Assembly: GCF_018408855.1 (NCBI RefSeq) | Contig: NZ_AP024325.1 | Coordinates: forward strand, 682,001 to 746,000 | DNA length: 64,000 bases | Source: Caballeronia sp. NK8 | GTDB lineage: Bacteria; Pseudomonadota; Gammaproteobacteria; Burkholderiales; Burkholderiaceae | Direction: 5' to 3' | Shown: piece by piece, positions 18,243-25,952 of the stretch | Layout: each line of letters starts with the position of its first letter | Position numbering within the stretch: the first letter of the stretch is position 1 | Notes under the pieces: generated by a model | The model's database searches: none | The model's input: only the letters and a program-made list of their open reading frames with translations | What the model was told of the DNA's origin: nothing | Position numbers and translations under genes: made by a program

Positions 18243-19421
18243 ATGGAAACCTCGCTTCAGGCACAGTTGCAGCACTGGCGCCGGCATCTCCACCAGAATC
18301 CCGAGACGGGATTCGAAGAGCATCGCACGGCCGACTACACCGCAGGCATTCTGAGCGCGCTGGGTTATGAGGTGGTGCGCGGCATCGGCGGAACGGGCTT
18401 CGTCGCCAGTCTGCGCGCGGGCACGAGCGAACGGGCGATCGGCCTGCGCGCCGACATGGATGCGCTTGCGATTGCCGAGCACGCGCCCGGCCGCGCTCAC
18501 GCCTCGCGCGCGCCAGGCAAGATGCACGCATGCGGCCACGACGGTCATATGGCGATGTCGCTTGGCGCCGCACGACTGCTTGCCGAACGCCGTGACTTCG
18601 ATGGCACCGTGCGCTTCATCTTCCAGCCGGCGGAAGAACACGGACGCGGTGCAAAGGCGATGATGGCCGATGGCTTGTTCGAACGCTTTCCCGTCGATGC
18701 CATCTTTGGCGCGCACAACATGCCGGGCATGGAGGCTGGCACCTTTGCCACCCGCGCCGGCGGCATCATGGCGAGCGAGGACAACTTCGTCATTCGGATC
18801 GAGGCGCGCGGCACGCATGCTGCGCGTCCGCATATGGGCGTCGATCCGATCGTCATCGGTTCGCAGATAGTGATGGCGTTGCAAGGCATCGTTTCGCGCA
18901 ACGTCGATCCGTCGCAGTCAGCGGTCGTCTCGTGCACCGAGTTCATCACTGACGGATTGCGCAATGTAATTCCTTCGAACGTCGTCATCAAGGGCGATAC
19001 CCGCAGTTATTCGACCGATGTGCAACGTCTGCTCGAAACGCGCATGCGCGAACTGAGCGAAGGACTCTGCCACGCACACGGTGCTCGCTGTACTGTCGAA
19101 TACACCCACGAATTCGCGCCGACGGTCAATTCGTGCGAATGGGTCGATATCGCTGCATGGGCGGCTGCGCAAGTGGCCGGAGCCGATGCCGTCGATCGCG
19201 ACGTCCCGCCGATGATGATCTCCGAGGATTTCGGAGCGTTCCTGCAGGCGATTCCGGGCAATTTCATGTTCATCGGTAACGGCGCGAACGGCGAGACGGG
19301 CAGTACGCCGTTGCACAACGCAAGTTATGACTTCAACGATGAGATTCTTACGACGGGCGCACGTTATTTCGCGGAAGTAGCTCGACTCGCGCTGAAAAGC
19401 GCAGTCGCTTGTGAAGCGTAA
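18243..19421 (+). CDS. M20-family amidohydrolase (N-acyl amino acid/hippurate hydrolase type)
   Basis: 392 residues from the ATG at 18243, preceded by AAGGAGCACGCC. The metal-binding motif MHACGHDGH gives Cys97 and His99, PAEEHGRG gives Glu131/Glu132, and the lid domain carries GTHAARPHMGVDP. It is of the aminoacylase/hippurate-hydrolase subgroup that removes an acyl group from an amino acid. Co-transcription with diaminopropionate ammonia-lyase suggests that it frees diaminopropionate from an N-acyl form such as N-oxalyl-diaminopropionate (inference from the neighbour). Confidence 0.92.
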   Translation: METSLQAQLQHWRRHLHQNPETGFEEHRTADYTAGILSALGYEVVRGIGGTGFVASLRAGTSERAIGLRADMDALAIAEHAPGRAHASRAPGKMHACGHDGHMAMSLGAARLLAERRDFDGTVRFIFQPAEEHGRGAKAMMADGLFERFPVDAIFGAHNMPGMEAGTFATRAGGIMASEDNFVIRIEARGTHAARPHMGVDPIVIGSQIVMALQGIVSRNVDPSQSAVVSCTEFITDGLRNVIPSNVVIKGDTRSYSTDVQRLLETRMRELSEGLCHAHGARCTVEYTHEFAPTVNSCEWVDIAAWAAAQVAGADAVDRDVPPMMISEDFGAFLQAIPGNFMFIGNGANGETGSTPLHNASYDFNDEILTTGARYFAEVARLALKSAVACEA

Positions 19422-19428
19422 GTCTGAG

Positions 19429-19453
19429 CATCGTCCGCGGAACGCGGACGATG
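19429..19453. terminator. Bidirectional terminator hairpin
   Basis: CATCGTCCGC and GCGGACGATG form a perfect ten-base stem with loop GGAAC, seven bases after the amidohydrolase stop and 34 bases before the end of the convergent transporter gene. It lacks a T-run but its position between convergent operons fits transcription termination. Confidence 0.6.
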
Positions 19454-19486
19454 GTGTGATCAATGCCGACCGAAGCGGCGGATCGA

Positions 19487-20875
19487 CTATGAGCCTATCT
19501 CGGCACCGGGCATGTCCAGTGCGACGTCCGCGCCAGACGAAGCCGCCGGGATCCGCGCTCGACGGACGCCGGCGAAGAAGATACCCGCGCCGGACAGTGT
19601 CGCGGGTACTGCCAGGATGAGATAGAGCGCTGCGTTGGACCAGCCCGCGGACAGCATCAACGCGCCACCAAACGATCCCGCGATCGCACCGATCCGCCCG
19701 ACACCGAGCGCCCATGCCACGCCCGTCGCCCGGCTCGATGTCGGATAGAACCCCGATGCGATGACATTCGCGCAAACCTGCGAGCCGCTCACGCAAAAGC
19801 CTGTCAGGAAGATGCCCGCGGCAAGCCACCAGGCCGAGCCCGCAACCGCGAGCGATGCGACCGCCGCCGCGCCGATGAGATAAGCCGCGCTCACGACCTT
19901 GTAGGCGTCGAACCGGTCGATCATGACGCCCAGCACGATCGCCCCAAGCACGCCGCCGCCTTGCAGCAGGCCCGCGAAAACCGACGCCTGTTTGAGGGAC
20001 AAGCCTGAACGCGCTCCGAGAATCGGGAGCCAGTTGATCAGCATGTACAGCAGCAGCAGGCTCATGAAGAACGCGAGCCACAGTAGCAGCGTCCCACGCC
20101 GATAATCGGGATCGAAGAGCCGTCTGACGGGCGAAGCATGGGCCCGCTCGTCGGATGCGAGGTAGCGTTGCCCGGCTGCCGCGCGATCCGGCGCCACGCG
20201 TTTCAGGATCGCTGCGATACGCGTTTCGTTGCCCTTGCCGAGCGCGAGGAAACGAACCGATTCGGGCAACGCGAACCACAAGACCGGCGCCAGCATCAAC
20301 GGAAGCAGCCCGCCGATCACCAGCACGCCGCGCCAGCCGAACTCCGCGACGAGATACGCCGTGACCACGCCGCCCAGCGCGGAGCCCAGCGAAAAGCCGC
20401 AGAACATCAAGGTCAGCAAGGTACCGCGCCGCCGCTCCGGACTGAATTCCGATGTGAGCGTGATCGCACTCGGCATCGCGCCGCCGAGTCCGAAGCCAGT
20501 CAGGAACCGCAGCGCGACCAGCCACACGATGTCTGGCGCCGCCGCCGATGCGAGGCACGCCGCGCCGAACCACGCGACCGAGAGGATCAGCACGCCGCGC
20601 CGCCCCATGCGGTCCGCCAACGGCCCGCTCAGGAACGCGCCCATCATCAGACCGAGCAGACCGGCGCTGAAAAGCGGCCCGAGCGCCATCACCGACAGGT
20701 TCCAGTCACTGCGCACATGCGGCGCGATGAAGCCGATGATGGCGATATCGAATCCATCCAGCGCCACGATCAGAAAGCACAGCAGCCCGATCATGATCTG
20801 GAAGCGCGATACGCGCGCCTCGTCGATGATGTCGCGCACGTTCACCGGCTCGCGCCGCAATTCCTTGGCGTCCAT
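19487..20875 (-). CDS. MFS transporter, aromatic acid:H+ symporter (AAHS) family
   Basis: 462 residues with about twelve hydrophobic segments. The segment GFDIAIIGFIAPHV in helix 1, DRMGRRGVLILSV in the helix 2-3 loop and LPESVRFLALG in the middle loop are typical of the PcaK/BenK/AAHS group, where an Asp in helix 1 (DGFD) is required. It is the last gene of the aromatic cluster, 21 bases after the FAD hydroxylase, and should import the aromatic acid substrate through the inner membrane. Confidence 0.93.
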   Translation of the reverse strand: MDAKELRREPVNVRDIIDEARVSRFQIMIGLLCFLIVALDGFDIAIIGFIAPHVRSDWNLSVMALGPLFSAGLLGLMMGAFLSGPLADRMGRRGVLILSVAWFGAACLASAAAPDIVWLVALRFLTGFGLGGAMPSAITLTSEFSPERRRGTLLTLMFCGFSLGSALGGVVTAYLVAEFGWRGVLVIGGLLPLMLAPVLWFALPESVRFLALGKGNETRIAAILKRVAPDRAAAGQRYLASDERAHASPVRRLFDPDYRRGTLLLWLAFFMSLLLLYMLINWLPILGARSGLSLKQASVFAGLLQGGGVLGAIVLGVMIDRFDAYKVVSAAYLIGAAAVASLAVAGSAWWLAAGIFLTGFCVSGSQVCANVIASGFYPTSSRATGVAWALGVGRIGAIAGSFGGALMLSAGWSNAALYLILAVPATLSGAGIFFAGVRRARIPAASSGADVALDMPGAEIGS

Positions 20876-20896
20876 GAAGTCTCCTTGACGTATTGC

Positions 20897-22048
20897 TCAG
20901 ACGTGCGCGGTTTCCGCTTTGCCGGCGGCGATGGCTTCCACCTGCTCGATGAACGCCGGATCGCGCTCGCGAAGGTCTTCGTGACTGACCCGCCCGGTGC
21001 GTCGCATGTAGTCGTAGGCGAAGCCGACGGGATCGAGGTTCATGCGGGTATCGACGGACTCGTACCACTCGAGACTCTTGCGCGCCGCGTCCTGAAAGCG
21101 ATTCGAAGCGTCCTTTCGGCTTGCCTCAAAAGCGGCGAAGGCGGCGGGAACGTCATCGCGATGAACCGATAGCGCTTCGCACAGCGCGATGGCGTCCTGC
21201 ATCGCCATGCGCGTGCCCGAGCCGAGCGAGAAATGCACGCTGCGCAGTGCGTCGCCGAGCAGTACCACGTTGCCGTGCGACCAGCGTGCATTGCTGACTA
21301 CTTTGGCCTGAAACCATTGCGAGCGGTTCGTCAACAGCGGCTCGCCTTGCAGGTCTTCCGCGAAGACTTGCTCGCAGAACGCGCGACTCTGATCCTCGGT
21401 GGCAGTGTCCAGCCCGCAACGCCGCCACGTCTGCGGATCGACCTCGACAAGAAAGGTCGAATGCGTCTTGCTGTACTGGTAGGCATGTGCGATGAACACG
21501 CCCTGCGGCGTCTCGCGGAAGATCAGCGACACGGGGTGAAACAGACGCGTCGTGCCGTACCACGCGAACTTGTTGCGCCGTTCGTCGAAGCTCGGCTGGA
21601 AGTGTTCGGCAAGACGCGCGCGCACCTCGCTATTCACGCCGTCTGCGGCGACGACGACATCGTAGTCTGCCAGCGCGGCCGGATCGCTCACGCAACTTTT
21701 GTAGCGCACGTCGACGCCGGTGTCGCGGCACGCCTGCTGCAACACGGTCAGCAAATCGATGCGCGATGTGCGCGAGAAATGGTTATTCGAAAGACGCACC
21801 GGCACGCCGCGATGCACGATTTCCATATAGTCGCAGCGCTCGTGATGCGCTGTGAATTTGCGAAAGAACGCCTCGTCCGCTTCCTTCAGAAAGCTCAGCG
21901 CGACGTCGGAGAACACGACCCCCCAGCCATACGTCGCACCCGCGTCGTTGCGTTCGTGAACCACGATCTCGTCGCCGGGGTGACGCTGCTTCATCAGCAT
22001 CGAGAAATAGAGTCCGGCGGGGCCGCCACCAATCACCGCGATCTTCAT
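20897..22048 (-). CDS. FAD-dependent monooxygenase, salicylyl-CoA 5-hydroxylase type
   Basis: 383 residues. The start at 22048 is chosen because MKIAVIGGGPAGLYFSML is the canonical FAD Rossmann start; GAGGAAAACATC lies just before it. Further motifs are the DG segment DVVVAADGVNSEVRARL and the second FAD motif VLLGDALRSVHFSLGSGTRMAMQDA. The pattern GWGVVFSDVALSFL and HFSLGSGT belongs to the group acting on aryl-CoA thioesters (SdgC; N-terminal part of 2-aminobenzoyl-CoA monooxygenase/reductase). Unlike those roughly 770-residue bifunctional proteins it has no second flavin domain. CoA ligase and thioesterase genes in the same operon support an aryl-CoA substrate. Confidence 0.87.
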   Translation of the reverse strand: MKIAVIGGGPAGLYFSMLMKQRHPGDEIVVHERNDAGATYGWGVVFSDVALSFLKEADEAFFRKFTAHHERCDYMEIVHRGVPVRLSNNHFSRTSRIDLLTVLQQACRDTGVDVRYKSCVSDPAALADYDVVVAADGVNSEVRARLAEHFQPSFDERRNKFAWYGTTRLFHPVSLIFRETPQGVFIAHAYQYSKTHSTFLVEVDPQTWRRCGLDTATEDQSRAFCEQVFAEDLQGEPLLTNRSQWFQAKVVSNARWSHGNVVLLGDALRSVHFSLGSGTRMAMQDAIALCEALSVHRDDVPAAFAAFEASRKDASNRFQDAARKSLEWYESVDTRMNLDPVGFAYDYMRRTGRVSHEDLRERDPAFIEQVEAIAAGKAETAHV

Positions 22049-22058
22049 GATGTTTTCC

Positions 22059-22841
22059 TCAGCATTCCGTGAAATGACGCGCGGACTCGCCAAGCAGCGC
22101 CCCGGCATCCGGCACGATCGGCGCAAGGCCGAGATGATCGAGCATCTGCCGCACCGTGCAGACAGCCGTGGAAGTGACCGGCACGCCGAGCCTGTCTTGC
22201 GCGACCTGGATCGCCGCGAGCGACGGCATCTGCACGCAGGCGGACAGCACGACCGCATCGGCATTGGCGATATGGAGCCGTCGGACATCGTCGAGCAGTT
22301 GCAGCGGATCGCGGCGGCCGACTTCGAGGTTGTCCGGTATCTCGAACGACAATGCATCCAGCACTTCGATGCCTTCTTCCTCGATATACGCGACGACGGC
22401 GGCCGTCAGCGGCTTCATATACGGCGCCATGAGCGCAATCCTGCGCGCGCCCATCGCCTTCAGACCCGCGACGAGCGCACCCGCCGACGTCATCACGGGC
22501 GCCTCGCAGTGGTTCTCGCGTGCGATGCGCCGCAGGTCCTGCTCCACCTGCCGGTGATAGCCCGGCCCCATCGCCATGATGGCGACGAGGCACGCGGTGC
22601 TCATCACATCGACGCGCGCGTCGGCGAGCTCCGCCGCGCAGCGCAAGCCCTCGCGATTCATCGCCTCCAGTTCCTCCTTGACGACGCGATGCATCCGCAT
22701 GCGGCTCGAATGGAAGGTGAAGCGCTCGGGCAAAACGCTTTCGCGTGCGCGCAGCATCGCGGGAATCTCGGTTTCCATGGTCGTGTTCGAGCTCGGCACG
22801 ATCTGGCCGATCCGATACGTGCGGGATGTTGCCTGCGTCAT
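22059..22841 (-). CDS. maiA: Maleate cis-trans isomerase
   Basis: 260 residues of the Asp/Glu racemase superfamily. The start IGQIVPSSNTTMETEIPAML is the signature of maleate isomerase; the two catalytic cysteines are Cys84 (STACLVAIMA) and Cys202 (LSACVQM). It converts maleate to fumarate without cofactor, normally as the last step of gentisate-hydrolytic or nicotinate catabolism. The start overlaps the thioesterase stop by four bases and the stop lies ten bases before the hydroxylase. Its presence fixes maleate as an intermediate of this operon's pathway. Confidence 0.93.
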   Translation of the reverse strand: MTQATSRTYRIGQIVPSSNTTMETEIPAMLRARESVLPERFTFHSSRMRMHRVVKEELEAMNREGLRCAAELADARVDVMSTACLVAIMAMGPGYHRQVEQDLRRIARENHCEAPVMTSAGALVAGLKAMGARRIALMAPYMKPLTAAVVAYIEEEGIEVLDALSFEIPDNLEVGRRDPLQLLDDVRRLHIANADAVVLSACVQMPSLAAIQVAQDRLGVPVTSTAVCTVRQMLDHLGLAPIVPDAGALLGESARHFTEC

Positions 22842-23314
22842 TCGGTTTCTCCTGCGTCAGGGTGTTCGGCGCAGCGCGCCTGATACTGTTCCAGCGCGTC
22901 GCGCAACACGACGGGCATCTCGATTGATTCGCGCGCGTCGCGGCGAATGCAGACCGGCGTGAGGCGCGCGATAAAGGCGATCTCCCCATCTGTCATGCGC
23001 GCGGTGATGGCGAGTGTGAACGTGCGGATGCGGATCGATTCGACTTCCACGGTTGCGTCGAAGGTCTCGTCGGGTCTGAGCGAGCGGCGAAAATCGAATT
23101 CGAGCGCGCGTGTCGGTGTGCCGAACCCGTGATGGTTCTTGACCGCCTGCGGCGTGCCGTCGAAGAGAAATCCATAGAAGAGTTCGGCGAAGGAGATGAC
23201 GTAATCGGAAAACGAAGCGGTGTAGACGACGCCCGCCGGATCGCATTCGCCCCAGCGCACGCGGCGGCGCACGACGAACGGCTGCGTGCACGCGACGTAT
23301 TCGGTGCCCGTCAT
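22838..23314 (-). CDS. Acyl-CoA thioesterase, 4-hydroxybenzoyl-CoA (hot-dog) type
   Basis: 158 residues; the ATG at 23314 overlaps the ligase stop (ATGA) and its stop overlaps maiA in the same way. The hot-dog active-site segment RWGECDPAGVVYTASFSDY has the catalytic Asp25, equivalent to Asp17 of Pseudomonas 4-hydroxybenzoyl-CoA thioesterase. It is predicted to release the hydroxylated aromatic acid from CoA after the FAD hydroxylase has acted. Substrate inferred from the operon. Confidence 0.88.
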   Translation of the reverse strand: MTGTEYVACTQPFVVRRRVRWGECDPAGVVYTASFSDYVISFAELFYGFLFDGTPQAVKNHHGFGTPTRALEFDFRRSLRPDETFDATVEVESIRIRTFTLAITARMTDGEIAFIARLTPVCIRRDARESIEMPVVLRDALEQYQARCAEHPDAGETE

Positions 23315-25011
23315 GCGCCCTCCTTCGCGATGCCCGGTGTAGCGGCATGCGCGGCGTGCCCTTCCGACATCCGCGCAGCGACGTCGCGGCGCAGAGCCGC
23401 CTTGTCGACCTTGCCGACGCGTGTCACCGGAAACTCCTCGACGATCTCGATGCGCTCGGGACACTTGAACTTGGCAAGACCCTGAGCGACGAGGAAATCG
23501 GCAAGCTGCCGCACCGTCGGCGCCGCATGGCCCGTGCGCAGGATCAGATAGACGCAGGCCTTCTCGCCATACAGCGCATCGGGCATGGCGACGAGCTTCG
23601 CATCCGCGACCGCCGGATGATGGCTCACGTACGCCTCGACTTCCTCACAGCCGATCTTCTCGCCGCCGCGATTGATGTTGTCGCGCAGCCGCCCTTCGAA
23701 CGCGAAGCAGCGCACGCCGTCGATCAGCCTTTGCGTCACCATGTCGCCGGTGCGCACGAAGCCATCGGGCGTCAGCGTCTGCGCGGTCGCCTCGGGCGCG
23801 CGAAAGTAGCCGCGCAGGCTCGATGGTCCGCGAAAGCACAGCTCGCCCGCTTCGCCGTCCGGCGCGGGTTCGTCCGTACCGGGCACGAGCACGCGGATCT
23901 CATCCGCCTCGCAGCCCGGCAGGCCTTGCGTGAAATGCCGCAGTTGAACGGCGTGCGCGGGACCCGCGCCCATCAGCAGCCCTTCGGTCGTGCCGTACAG
24001 GTTGAAGCACTGCACGCCGAGATGCGCTTCGAGCGAATCGGCGCGGCTCAACGTGCCGAACAGTTGCAGCGATGACAGATCGTGCCGCGCGATCTCCCGA
24101 TACGCGATCATCTGCGGCGCGACCGGACCGATGGAAAGCCCGTGCGTCACGCGATGCGTCTCGATGAGCTCCAGCATCCGGGCGATGTCCACGCGCGGCA
24201 TCAGCACGGTCGTCGTGCCGGCGGCCACGGTCGAGACGAACGCATACAACTGACCTGCGTTGTGCAGCAACGGCAGCGACCAGATCATGCGGCTCGCCTC
24301 GCTCATGCCGATGTGACGCATCCAGGCAAGCGCGTGACCGATGTACTCCGCATGAAAGCGCGGAATGATCTTCGGCACGCCGGTCGTGCCGCCGGAAAGC
24401 TGGAAGCTCAGCACGTCCTCGCTACCGATGCGGATCTCGCCCAGCACGGCGCGCGCACGGGATAGCGGCATCGCGTCGATGAGCGCGTCGATCGTCCGAT
24501 AGCCCGCGCCGCCCTCTGCGCGCGCGACGACGAGATGTTCGAGCGATGCGATCCGCTCGAACATCAGCCGCGCGAAGCCGACGAGATCGAATGCCGAGAA
24601 ATCCGCCTGCACGAAGTAGCCGCGCGGTTCCGACTGCGCCGCAAGCTGGCCGATTTCGACTTCACGATACTGCGGCACCGCGCACACCGGCACGATGCCC
24701 GCCTTGTATGCGCCCATCAACGCGACGGCCGTGTCGACCGTGGTGCCCATCTGGAAGATCGCGCGGTCGCCGGGCCGAAGACCGGTTTCGAGCAGCGCAG
24801 CGCCGAGCCGCTCGCTGCGCTCGTCGAGTTCGGCGAACGTGATCGTCGCTTCGTCGGAGATGTAGGCGGGCCGCTGGGGCACGCGCGCGGCGGTGGCGCG
24901 CAGCGCGTCGCCGAGGGTCGTGTCGGACCATGCGCCCGATGCGAAATAGCGTTGCGCGAGCTCGGGCGGACAATAGACCACGCCTTCGATCGGATGAAAA
25001 ATACCCCTCAT
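23311..25011 (-). CDS. Aryl-CoA ligase (AMP-forming; salicylate/2,3-dihydroxybenzoate-AMP ligase type)
   Basis: 566 residues from the ATG at 25011, preceded by AGGAGACAGAACAC; upstream in-frame starts up to 25086 overlap the VOC gene. It has the ANL-superfamily motifs: P-loop LSGGTTGVPKI, LYGTTEG, hinge GRLRDNINRGGEKIG and the C-terminal lysine of VTRVGKVDKAAL. The segment NRGGEKI and the overall pattern are those of DhbE/SdgA-type salicylate-activating enzymes. It should activate the imported aromatic acid with ATP and CoA, the first step of the pathway. It overlaps the thioesterase by four bases. Confidence 0.9.
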   Translation of the reverse strand: MRGIFHPIEGVVYCPPELAQRYFASGAWSDTTLGDALRATAARVPQRPAYISDEATITFAELDERSERLGAALLETGLRPGDRAIFQMGTTVDTAVALMGAYKAGIVPVCAVPQYREVEIGQLAAQSEPRGYFVQADFSAFDLVGFARLMFERIASLEHLVVARAEGGAGYRTIDALIDAMPLSRARAVLGEIRIGSEDVLSFQLSGGTTGVPKIIPRFHAEYIGHALAWMRHIGMSEASRMIWSLPLLHNAGQLYAFVSTVAAGTTTVLMPRVDIARMLELIETHRVTHGLSIGPVAPQMIAYREIARHDLSSLQLFGTLSRADSLEAHLGVQCFNLYGTTEGLLMGAGPAHAVQLRHFTQGLPGCEADEIRVLVPGTDEPAPDGEAGELCFRGPSSLRGYFRAPEATAQTLTPDGFVRTGDMVTQRLIDGVRCFAFEGRLRDNINRGGEKIGCEEVEAYVSHHPAVADAKLVAMPDALYGEKACVYLILRTGHAAPTVRQLADFLVAQGLAKFKCPERIEIVEEFPVTRVGKVDKAALRRDVAARMSEGHAAHAATPGIAKEGA

Positions 25012-25043
25012 GTGTTCTGTCTCCTGCATGTCCATGTGCCGTT

Positions 25044-25922
25044 TCAGCCGCGCGGCGCAATGCGCACGACATCGCGGTCGTAGCACTCGATGCGTCCGTT
25101 CAGTCCGCCGGTGAAGAGCCCGTACCAGACGGCGGGCTTCAGTCCCAGCGCGCGGCGCTCGAACGAGACCGGCTCGGCGGCGCTGATTTCGGTGTACTCG
25201 CCCCGCTCTTCGACACGGCAGCCAGTCAGCTTGCGCGCCGCTTCGATCAGCGGGGCGAACTCCGGCACGTTCAGCACGAAGATCTGCAACTGCTTCGCGC
25301 CGGTCTCGCGACGTTCGTCGATGCGTGCCGCCTTGCGCGTCCAGACGTCGTCGATGCTGGTCAGGCCGCGCTCCCGCGTCTCCAGTTCGATCGCCGCTTC
25401 GAGCGTCGCGGCGGCGTCGTGCGCGTCGAGCGGCTCCAATGCGCGCAGCTTGCGCGTGATCTCAATGAAATAACCGTTAGGATCACGGAAGTAGATCGAC
25501 TCGATCACCTCATGCGCCGTCTCCACCGACACCTCCACGCCGCGTGACTCCAGCCGTGATTTCCAGGCTTGCAGTTCCTCTTGCGTATCGACGAGCCAGG
25601 CCGTGTGCGTGGCGTCGAAAACGTGATCGTCGGGACGCGGCGGATGTGTCGCCCTTCCCTTCAGCGTGTCGGGTTCGCGACTTCCGAGATAGTAGAAAAA
25701 CGCGATCGTGCTGCCGTTGCCGCTATCGAAAAAGAAGTGAAGGAAATCCGGATGCGTGGCGGGCCCCCATCCACGCGCGGAAATCGTATGGATCAATGGC
25801 AGGCCGAGCACGTCGCGATAAAACTCGACGGTCTCCTTGAGCCTCCAGGTCGGGCGCGCCGTGTGATCCACGCCGCGCAGGCGCAGGGCCTGACCGGCGG
25901 CGGGCATGTCGCTCATCTTCAT
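25044..25922 (-). CDS. VOC-superfamily protein, putative ring-cleavage dioxygenase with C-terminal extra domain
   Basis: 292 residues; GGAG lies seven bases before the ATG. Residues 13-160 form a paired vicinal-oxygen-chelate domain. The metal ligands expected for Fe(II) enzymes are visible as His20 (GVDHTARP), His106 (DATHTAWLV) and Glu154 (NGYFIEIT), while the fourth glyoxalase position in strand STIAFFYY is not acidic, which favours a His-His-Glu dioxygenase over glyoxalase I. Residues about 185-292 are an additional domain that I do not recognise (VLNVPEFAPLIEAARKLTG, then AVWYGLFTGGLNGRIECYDRD). It sits between the CoA ligase and an alpha/beta hydrolase and takes the place of a ring-cleavage enzyme that is otherwise missing. 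Function inferred. Confidence 0.78.
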   Translation of the reverse strand: MKMSDMPAAGQALRLRGVDHTARPTWRLKETVEFYRDVLGLPLIHTISARGWGPATHPDFLHFFFDSGNGSTIAFFYYLGSREPDTLKGRATHPPRPDDHVFDATHTAWLVDTQEELQAWKSRLESRGVEVSVETAHEVIESIYFRDPNGYFIEITRKLRALEPLDAHDAAATLEAAIELETRERGLTSIDDVWTRKAARIDERRETGAKQLQIFVLNVPEFAPLIEAARKLTGCRVEERGEYTEISAAEPVSFERRALGLKPAVWYGLFTGGLNGRIECYDRDVVRIAPRG

Positions 25923-25952
25923 ATCGGTACTCCGTGTCTGATCAAGCGGATT

